33,653 nt of DNA, from assembly GCF_000423745.1 (NCBI RefSeq), contig NZ_AUIO01000016.1:1-33653 (forward strand), in the 5' to 3' direction. The translations under genes and the position numbers were made by a program. This document shows, piece after piece, positions 29,701 through 33,653 of this stretch. The notes under the pieces are model-generated. The model worked only from the letters and a program-made list of their open reading frames with translations, made no database searches and was not told the origin of the DNA. This stretch comes from Streptococcus plurextorum DSM 22810 (GTDB lineage Bacteria > Bacillota > Bacilli > Lactobacillales > Streptococcaceae). Numbering within the stretch: the first letter of the stretch is position 1; every line of letters begins with the position of its first letter.

Positions 29701-30513
29701 TCGTCTCAATTTTTGCTTGAGGCGGCTAAAATTCGTTTGAAAGGTAAGACATTAGCTGACGAAATCCAAGCCATTGATGGTAAATTTGGCACGCTCTTTG
29801 TAGCGGACGGTACCTTTGGCAAGCTTAATGCCAACGTTATCAGCGCCCAATCCATCACTGGTGCTCAAATCAAGTTTGACCAATCATTTTTTAATTATCT
29901 TAGCGCGAACGAAGCATATCTAAAACAGATATTTGCCAAAAACGCATTTATCACACAGGTACAATCCGTAACACTATCTGCTAGTAAAATTTCGGGTGGA
30001 ATATTAACAGCAACAAACAGAGCCATGGAAGTCAATCTAAACGCTGGTCAAATTATGTATTACACAGACCAGGCAGCGCTCAAGCGCATCTTAAATGGTT
30101 ATCCTACACAATTTGTTAAATTTGCAACGGGGACAATTACTGGCAAAGGTAATGCTGGTGTTACGGTCATTGGATCAAACCGATGGAACTCCGAATCTTC
30201 GAATGATGGTGGTTTTGTTGGGATTAGGGCGTGGAATGGTAATGATATTGATATGATTGATGTGGTTGGTGACACAGTAAGGTTAGCAAGCTCTGCTTAT
30301 GATAATTCTGATGGATGGGAAATTTTGACCACACCAGGAAATTTAAGGATAGACGCCCACAGAGCAAGTGATAGACCTAGCTCACGTCTCAATATTGGAG
30401 ATATCCATCTGTTTTTCAAAGATACCAATACCTATTTTTCGCTTAAGGATATTTTAACGACTTTTAACAAAAGCATCCGCGATTTAGGCGGTACTTACTT
30501 TACAACATTATAG
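26791..30513 (+). CDS. Tail-associated lysin/receptor-binding protein (Tal, gp58-like)
   Basis: 1240 residues from TTG 26791, directly after the Dit stop, with GGGTGGG upstream. Residues about 1-330 form the prophage endopeptidase-tail domain (gp27-like hub, ending SITFDDKPG). Residues about 340-560 are coiled coil. Two beta-rich, carbohydrate-binding-like modules follow: about 580-740 (NLVQNGAFPTEINPWTG, KRNTDYTLSFYGFAS) and about 780-930 (NLIYDPTNYTKYK, FTAGEKLSYRVSIWVDRL). The end (about 985-1240, ADGTFGKLNANVISAQSITG, SASKISGGILTATN) resembles gp58/hyaluronidase-like tail proteins. It closes the hub, contacts the cell surface and may cut the envelope. Host range probably resides in the second half. 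Confidence 0.88.
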   Translation: MLYLLDKDVKTVKWNGIPLHEASSAIVKEEINGDFVLTVHYPITDTGIYRLIKEDMLIKASVPVLGAQLFRIKKPIENDDNLDITAYHVSDDIMKRSINPLSVVGQGCAMALSQMVQNAKTDLGTFSFTSDIMDSRTYNTTETETLYSVLLDGKHSIVGTWEGELVRDNFALTIKRSRGADRGVVITTHKNLKSYQRTKNSQGVVTRIHARSTFKPDGAEDEVTLRVTVDSPLINSYPYINEKEYENNNAETVEDLRKWAEAKFTNEGIDKVSDAIEIEAYELDGQVVHLGDTVNIKSRKHDVDLYKKAIAYEYNALTEEYISITFDDKPGVGGSGVSSGVSNAADVILTANRNAQEVAIERAVRNANLAFDAEFDKRSKAINDAIEQSKADAEVYADKVRQDIAQDLDDFEREYRVNKQLQDQQVADILSTAHSSASLATDAKSLAERSKAESVAEATRLVEMAKSATDAKMQSIDINIDTIKNQLATKVSQMDFDAVNNRLTSAETSIVTQAGQIEQRLTRAQAEQLLSDKGFATTTTVQNIVRETADSFNRTISETKALIPTDFNSRNLVQNGAFPTEINPWTGDLKVHRHDFYYRNGKTLFVLDTDQSRELFAKTNRFELKRNTDYTLSFYGFASWNVSSMDVNFYGRKNSDSNDWTHADEIISSKRLSPEYAEYVTVTFNSGDNDNGYLRFDHNGSNDGSMSWLFFAEVMLVEGVTAQKWEPAFEELITETKFHDVRDTIDSHTRTIGDQANAISQVVQTAQGLVTRVNDMSSYFNLIYDPTNYTKYKAREPESNLALVGTNDYKLLRITQTGRTSNGWRGYQMPMHSNRFTAGEKLSYRVSIWVDRLPDAAIGFEIKNNWDIVAQFFIQPTRTGSNQIFTGTFTVNKSIVLTDEWPFHVWVEKNGIVAIGQLSVVRGDIPPTSFVDSTSSMLLATQTQVNTLAGSWSVQNLNGAGDILSQANLSSSQFLLEAAKIRLKGKTLADEIQAIDGKFGTLFVADGTFGKLNANVISAQSITGAQIKFDQSFFNYLSANEAYLKQIFAKNAFITQVQSVTLSASKISGGILTATNRAMEVNLNAGQIMYYTDQAALKRILNGYPTQFVKFATGTITGKGNAGVTVIGSNRWNSESSNDGGFVGIRAWNGNDIDMIDVVGDTVRLASSAYDNSDGWEILTTPGNLRIDAHRASDRPSSRLNIGDIHLFFKDTNTYFSLKDILTTFNKSIRDLGGTYFTTL

Positions 30514-30526
30514 AGAGGGCTAAAAA

Positions 30527-30733
30527 ATGAACCAGGAACAACAATTAGAGCAAGCGCTACGCTTGACTATTAGCGATTTAAGCCAACAACTGTCAAATGA
30601 GCTCACGACTAAAAATGTGCTTGCCATCCAATTGACAGACGCTAAACAACAAATCGCACGTTTGATTAAGGAAAATGAAGAATTGACCAAGCAATTAGAC
30701 GAAGCTACAAAACCAGACGAAGGAGAAAAATGA
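30527..30733 (+). CDS. Small coiled-coil protein after the receptor-binding gene
   Basis: 68 residues from ATG 30527 with GAGAGGG. Nearly all of it is a heptad-rich coiled coil (LEQALRLTISDLSQQLSNEL, AKQQIARLIKENEELTKQL). Small genes of this kind sit between tail fibre and holin genes in streptococcal phages. Function unknown. It overlaps the next gene by 4 bp. Confidence 0.72.
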   Translation: MNQEQQLEQALRLTISDLSQQLSNELTTKNVLAIQLTDAKQQIARLIKENEELTKQLDEATKPDEGEK

Positions 30734-31002
30734 CTATGACACTGGAAGTAAAAAAAACAACAAAACTTATTGGCAATTTAAAAGTAGGTAACGAAATTGT
30801 CAAAACATATACAGTTGACATTGACGAAAAAGGAGTATCAACAATCACAGAATGGACGGCCAATCCTGATTTATATGCAACTAACCGTCGCGAAATGCGC
30901 AAACAAGAAGCGGAATTTAGACAAAAACGCTATGAGGTCGAAGATGCGATATTGGCAGAATTGGAATCTGTTGAATCTGAAACTATTGAAGGGGGAGAAT
31001 AG
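30730..31002 (+). CDS. Small protein before holin (90 aa), unknown function
   Basis: ATG 30730 with GGAG upstream; an ATG two codons later is also possible. Residues 1-50 form a beta-rich part (KLIGNLKVGNEIVKTYTVDID), then a charged helix (RREMRKQEAEFRQKRYEVEDAILAEL). No family recognised with confidence. Confidence 0.7.
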   Translation: MTMTLEVKKTTKLIGNLKVGNEIVKTYTVDIDEKGVSTITEWTANPDLYATNRREMRKQEAEFRQKRYEVEDAILAELESVESETIEGGE

Positions 31003-31404
31003 ATGCACATCAATATGTTTGACTTTTTTAGAGATATGATCGCGACGGAAGATGGTTTAATTATCTTTTTACTTGGCCTAATCGTCATCATGGAAATTGT
31101 CGATTTTCTGTCGGGGACCTTTGCTGCTATGATTAACCCTGATATCGAATACAAATCCAAAATTGGGATTAACGGGTTAATTCGCAAGATGATGGGTATT
31201 ATCCTACTAACTGTCTTGATTCCCATGTCGGTACTTTTACCTGAACAGACAGGGGTGGCTTTCCTCTACACAATCTACGTCGGTTATCTAATTCTAACGT
31301 TTAAGAGTTTGGTCGAGAACTACGGAAAGGCCAAAGGAGATACATCTGTCTTTAAAAATGTCACAGCAGCGCTTGAGCGCTTGATTGCAAAAAAGGAGGA
31401 TTAA
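31003..31404 (+). CDS. Holin (phage holin 4 / Cph1-TcdE type)
   Basis: 133 residues from ATG 31003 with GGGGGAG. Transmembrane helices at about 18-42 (GLIIFLLGLIVIMEIVDFLSG), 65-81 (GIILLTVLIPMSVLLP) and 86-104 (GVAFLYTIYVGYLILTF), with a charged C-terminal tail. The EIVDFLSGTFAA motif and loop SKIGINGLIRKM are typical of the family. It forms the membrane holes that release the endolysin encoded next. Confidence 0.93.
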   Translation: MHINMFDFFRDMIATEDGLIIFLLGLIVIMEIVDFLSGTFAAMINPDIEYKSKIGINGLIRKMMGIILLTVLIPMSVLLPEQTGVAFLYTIYVGYLILTFKSLVENYGKAKGDTSVFKNVTAALERLIAKKED

Positions 31405-31405
31405 A

Positions 31406-32812
31406 ATGCCAGTAAACACCGAGACGGCCATCAGGTGGATGGCGGACCGTAAAGGTCGTGTCACTTACTCAATGGATTATCGTAATGGTCCAAATAGTTT
31501 TGATTGCTCCAGTTCGGTCTATTTTGCTCTCATGTCCGCTGGAGCTATCTCAGCAGGATGGGCAGTAAATACTGAATACGAGCATGACTGGTTGATAAAA
31601 AACGGTTATACACTCATAGCAGAAAATGCTGACTGGGATGCACAGCGTGGTGATATCTTTGTATGGGGCCGACGTGGTCAGTCTAGCGGCGCTGGTGGTC
31701 ATACTGGCATCTTTATTGATCCTGACAACATCATCCACTGCAACTACGCTCACAATGGTATTACCATTGATAATTACAACCAAACGGCTGCTGCTAGCGG
31801 ATGGATGTATTGCTACGTTTACCGCTTGGCCAGTCAAACCAGTGCAACGGGTAAAAGCCTTGAAACCTTGGTACAAGAAACTCTTGCAGGGAAATATGGC
31901 AACGGAGATATCCGAAAGGCAGCTCTTGGCAATCAATATGAGGCTGTCATGGCAGTCATCAATGGCAAAGCTACGACAAGTCAAAAGAGTGTTGATGAGC
32001 TTGCTCAAGAAGTAATCCAAGGCAAGCACGGTAATGGCGAAGCTCGTAAAAAGTCACTTGATAGTCAATACGATGCCGTGCAAAAACGGGTGTCTGAAAT
32101 CCTCAAAAAACAGCCCTCTGAGCCGTCAAAAGGAGCGGAGGTAAAACAGACTACGGAAACCAAAACAAGCCAAAATGAGCCAATTGAGCAAGCGACAGTC
32201 ACCAAAGAAGAGGGAGACCTTTCTTTCAATGGTGCTATTCTCAAAAAAGTGGTGCTGGATAAGATTTTGGCTAACTGCCAAAAGCATGACATCTTACCAA
32301 GCTATGCCCTAACCATCTTGCACTATGAAGGGCTTTGGGGAACTTCAGCGGTCGGCAAGGCTGACAATAACTGGGGCGGTATGACCTGGACTGGTAAGGG
32401 TCAGCGCCCTAGCGGTGTGATTGTCACACAAGGCTCAGCCCGTCCGTCAAATGAGGGCGGTCACTACATGCACTATGGCAGCGTCGATGACTTTTTGACA
32501 GACTGGTTCTACCTCTTGCGAAAAGATGGCTCTTACAAGGTAACAGGAGCTAAGACTTTCAGCGAGGCAGTCAAAGGCATGTTTAAGGTCGGCGGTGCGG
32601 TCTATGACTATGCGGCAAATGGATTTGATAGCTACATTGTCGGAGCGTCAAGCCGACTTAAAGCCATTGAGCAGGAAAACGGGTCACTGGCCAAGTTTGA
32701 CAAACAGACCGACATCAGTGACGGTGAGTCTGACAAAATTGAGGTAACCATTGAGGGGATTGAAATTTCCATCAATGGTATTACCTACGAACTGACTAAA
32801 AAGCCAGTTTAG
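31406..32812 (+). CDS. LambdaSa2-type bifunctional endolysin
   Basis: 468 residues from ATG 31406 with AAGGAGG. Domain order: (1) N-terminal NlpC/P60-like endopeptidase, about 1-140, with C34 (FDCSSSV) and H99 (GAGGHTGIF); (2) two Cpl-7-type wall-binding repeats, about 150-188 and 194-232, each with LVQETLAGKYGNG / LAQEVIQGKHGNG and QYEAV / QYDAV; (3) C-terminal glucosaminidase, about 275-440, with E308 (LHYEGLWG). This arrangement is that of the S. agalactiae LambdaSa2 lysin, described as a D-glutaminyl-L-lysine endopeptidase plus N-acetylglucosaminidase. No signal peptide, so release depends on the holin. Seven codons upstream the frame is open without a better start. Confidence 0.96.
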   Translation: MPVNTETAIRWMADRKGRVTYSMDYRNGPNSFDCSSSVYFALMSAGAISAGWAVNTEYEHDWLIKNGYTLIAENADWDAQRGDIFVWGRRGQSSGAGGHTGIFIDPDNIIHCNYAHNGITIDNYNQTAAASGWMYCYVYRLASQTSATGKSLETLVQETLAGKYGNGDIRKAALGNQYEAVMAVINGKATTSQKSVDELAQEVIQGKHGNGEARKKSLDSQYDAVQKRVSEILKKQPSEPSKGAEVKQTTETKTSQNEPIEQATVTKEEGDLSFNGAILKKVVLDKILANCQKHDILPSYALTILHYEGLWGTSAVGKADNNWGGMTWTGKGQRPSGVIVTQGSARPSNEGGHYMHYGSVDDFLTDWFYLLRKDGSYKVTGAKTFSEAVKGMFKVGGAVYDYAANGFDSYIVGASSRLKAIEQENGSLAKFDKQTDISDGESDKIEVTIEGIEISINGITYELTKKPV

Positions 32813-32838
32813 CTTAGAAATACGATAAGACAAAATAA

Positions 32839-32867
32839 GCCCTCAGCAATCGCTGGGGGCTGTTTTT
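32839..32867. terminator. Terminator between lysis genes and the leftward module
   Basis: GCCCTCAGC pairs with GCTGGGGGC (9 bp, one G-T, loop AATC), followed rightward by TGTTTTT and leftward by TTATTTTG. It ends the late operon and can also serve the converging HTH gene that stops at 32871. Confidence 0.88.
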
Positions 32868-32870
32868 ATG

Positions 32871-33065
32871 TTAGTCATTGTGGATTGTGTTGTAGTATTC
32901 GGTAATCTTGATAACCTTATCAAATGACATGCCACCAATGTCCGTTCGTCCCTTGACATAATTTGCCAAAGTGGACTCAGAAAGACCTGTAGCTTGTGCG
33001 ATTTGATAGCGTGAATGGGTCGTGAAGAAGGTCATTATCTCTTCTTTTGACAGAACTTGAATCAT
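32871..33065 (-). CDS. Small HTH (XRE-like) regulator
   Basis: 64 residues from ATG 33065 with AAGGAG 6 nt upstream. Helix-turn-helix at about 19-45 (RYQIAQATGLSESTLANYVKGR), then a C-terminal helix FDKVIKITEYY. It is the last gene of the leftward accessory module and converges on the late operon. Candidate target is the inverted repeat inside the module promoter (33425-33444), which would make it self-regulating. Could also act on phage or host late genes. Confidence 0.82.
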   Translation of the reverse strand: MIQVLSKEEIMTFFTTHSRYQIAQATGLSESTLANYVKGRTDIGGMSFDKVIKITEYYNTIHND

Positions 33066-33074
33066 GGATACTCC

Positions 33075-33140
33075 TTATTTGTCTCTTGAAATCCAGAGAT
33101 AGACCAGAAAGACGAAGACAAAAATTATTAAATACTTCAT
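33075..33140 (-). CDS. 21-aa hydrophobic membrane peptide
   Basis: ATG 33140, stop 33075. After MKY the chain is a single hydrophobic run (LIIFVFVFLVYLWI) ending in the charged SRDK, the size and shape of a type I toxin peptide or small membrane regulator. No clear Shine-Dalgarno sequence precedes it (AT-CAAAAAA), which lowers confidence; a strong 35-nt hairpin lies about 28 nt upstream. It lies 9 bp before the HTH gene start. Confidence 0.5.
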   Translation of the reverse strand: MKYLIIFVFVFLVYLWISRDK

Positions 33141-33167
33141 TTTTTTGATGTGTTATGATATACTCAA

Positions 33168-33202
33168 AGTAGGTCAAGGGGGCTTTGCCCCCATTCCCTA
33201 CT
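33168..33202. repeat. Strong two-part hairpin in the leftward module
   Basis: GGGGGC-TTT-GCCCCC forms a six G-C-pair stem, extended beyond a 4-nt internal loop by AGTAGG/CCTACT. Neither side has a T-tract, so it is not a standard terminator. It lies between the 48-aa gene and the 21-aa peptide gene and may block or shape translation of the latter. Confidence 0.75.
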
Positions 33203-33207
33203 GAACC

Positions 33208-33354
33208 TTACTTAAACTTCCTTGGTCGGGCTGTTTTTCGAGGTTCTTTTTTTGTTGCCTTGATGACTTCCGCTAGACCTTTGAGGCTAGCACCTAGACC
33301 AGTTAAGGCGATTCCGATTGAGCTTATCAGCTCAGGTATTTCTGAGAACTTCAT
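33208..33354 (-). CDS. 48-aa basic peptide of the leftward module
   Basis: ATG 33354 with AAAGGA upstream; first gene behind the promoter at 33421-33449. Residues 1-28 form an amphipathic, Gly/Ala/Leu-rich helix (EIPELISSIGIALTGLGASL), residues 33-48 a strongly basic tail (KATKKEPRKTARPRKFK). It could bind membrane or nucleic acid. No family recognised. A longer ORF on the opposite strand here is a shadow without a ribosome-binding site. Confidence 0.72.
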   Translation of the reverse strand: MKFSEIPELISSIGIALTGLGASLKGLAEVIKATKKEPRKTARPRKFK

Positions 33355-33390
33355 AACTTTTTCCTTTCGTTGATTTCCAGAGTTCTTATC

Positions 33391-33449
33391 TAAGGTAACC
33401 TCCCCTTACCTTATGTCTATATTATACCGTTATTTTTAACGGTAGTCAA
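33391..33449 (-). promoter_or_regulatory. Leftward module promoter with internal operator and 5' hairpin
   Basis: On the minus strand TTGACT (33449-33444), 17 bp, TATAAT (33426-33421). The spacer is filled by an inverted repeat, ACCGTTA-N4-TAACGGT (33426-33443, one more pair at each end). A repressor bound there would block RNA polymerase. The predicted transcript starts near 33414 and at once forms a second inverted repeat, TAAGGTAA-N7-TTACCTTA (33413-33391), whose loop is GGGGAGG. Very strong consensus promoter; no other gene to drive but the 48-aa, 21-aa and HTH genes. Confidence 0.85.
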
Positions 33450-33511
33450 GTATTTTTCAAAAGTTTTTTGATTTTTTGGAAGAAAGTTATGTCTAAATAA
33501 TTCAAGAGAGT

Positions 33512-33536
33512 TTTGCCCACCATTTGCCCACCAACT
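33512..33536. repeat. Integrase arm-type site, right (tandem TTTGCCCACCA)
   Basis: Exact copy of 72-96, in the same orientation, about 75 bp from attR. Together with the left copy these are the likely integrase arm sites. The stretch 33450-33511 before it is AT-rich and holds nothing else I can support. Confidence 0.75.
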
Positions 33537-33543
33537 TTATCAT

Positions 33544-33563
33544 ATTTAACCGAATTTAACCGA
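33544..33563. repeat. Tandem ATTTAACCGA
   Basis: The 10-mer ATTTAACCGA occurs twice without a gap between the right arm sites and attR. Possible excisionase or integrase accessory site. A different tandem 10-mer, CTGTTAAATC (33604-33623), straddles the edge of the attR core. Confidence 0.5.
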
Positions 33564-33574
33564 ATAAAAAAACC

Positions 33575-33600
33575 AAAAAGCCCGACTTTACGGGCTTTTT
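33575..33600. terminator. Bidirectional terminator next to attR
   Basis: AAAAAGCCCG and CGGGCTTTTT are perfect 10-bp arms around ACTTTA. Leftward it follows the tRNA-like sequence of attR, so it would end transcription of the host tRNA after integration; rightward it would insulate the host from prophage transcription. Confidence 0.85.
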
Positions 33601-33611
33601 GTTCTGTTAAA

Positions 33612-33653
33612 TCCTGTTAAATCAGGTACTGAAAGGCGGTAGACGGATTTGAA
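33612..33653. other. attR: attR core (42-bp direct repeat)
   Basis: Identical over 42 bp to the start of the window. On the minus strand it begins exactly at the T-loop of a tRNA-like sequence, which is the usual place where integrases of this class cross over. The host half of the tRNA would lie beyond the right edge. Confidence 0.9.
33634..33653 (-). tRNA. 3' end of a host tRNA, probably tRNA-Cys (partial)
   Basis: Minus strand: T-loop TTCAAAT, T-stem 3' strand CCGTC, acceptor 3' strand TACCGCC, discriminator T, then TTCAG, so CCA is not encoded. An acceptor stem starting GGCGGTA and a U at position 73 fit tRNA-Cys, whose identity depends on U73. The 5' 50 or so nucleotides are outside the window, so the anticodon cannot be read. 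Confidence 0.55.

Noticed and set aside
31550..32029. Overlapping ORFs on both strands inside the endolysin gene
   Set aside because: The endolysin frame has clear catalytic and wall-binding domains; the alternatives have no start signals.
33185..33373. Plus-strand 62-codon ORF near the right end
   Set aside because: No ribosome-binding site on this strand, whereas the opposite 48-codon ORF has AAAGGA and a consensus promoter.

Overview
This window is one complete prophage of a Gram-positive siphovirus from a Streptococcus, cut exactly at its attachment sites. The same 42-bp sequence opens and closes it. The gene order (integrase, ImmR/ImmA-type lysogeny genes, switch, replication, late regulator, HNH/terminase, HK97-type head, long non-contractile tail, holin, endolysin) and a 468-residue endolysin that matches my memory of the S. 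agalactiae LambdaSa2 lysin place it with LambdaSa2-like streptococcal phages. Base composition is near 41-42 % G+C by eye, closer to S. suis than to S. agalactiae. The host species is inference. Family names were recognised by eye; no database search was run.

Layout. 1-97: attL, paired integrase arm-type repeats and the end of int. 95-3913 (minus strand): integrase, a lipoprotein gene with its own promoter and attenuator-like leader, a PemK/MazF-like protein, an ImmA-like metallopeptidase and an ImmR-sized repressor. 3914-4198: the genetic switch, with two face-to-face promoters and two families of inverted-repeat operators. 4199-13798 (plus strand): a tightly overlapping early operon with Cro-like and winged-helix regulators, DnaB-type helicase, initiator, DnaC-type loader, then many small genes and a late regulator. 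Four small early genes are damaged: a collapsed methyltransferase, a MazG-like gene with an amber codon, a frameshifted CxxC protein gene and an SSB that has lost its OB fold. 13799-14877: a second, catalytic-domain-only tyrosine recombinase flanked by two copies of a promoter-leader-terminator element, the likely late promoters. 14878-32812: packaging, head, tail, host recognition and lysis genes, all apparently intact, including a -1 frameshift in the tail chaperone genes. 32813-33611: terminator and a leftward accessory module (48-residue peptide, 21-residue membrane peptide, HTH protein) behind a strong operator-containing promoter, then integrase arm sites, a terminator and attR.

How it works together. 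In the lysogen the repressor is expected to hold the rightward early promoter shut, with the metallopeptidase as the likely inducing partner (ICEBs1 ImmR/ImmA paradigm). The leftward accessory module and the left lipoprotein gene have their own consensus promoters and are the best candidates for lysogenic expression. After induction the early operon replicates DNA and makes the sigma-region-4-like late regulator, which probably acts on the duplicated late promoters. The att core appears to contain the 3' 20 nt of a host tRNA-Cys gene, with a phage-borne terminator placed behind the restored tRNA.
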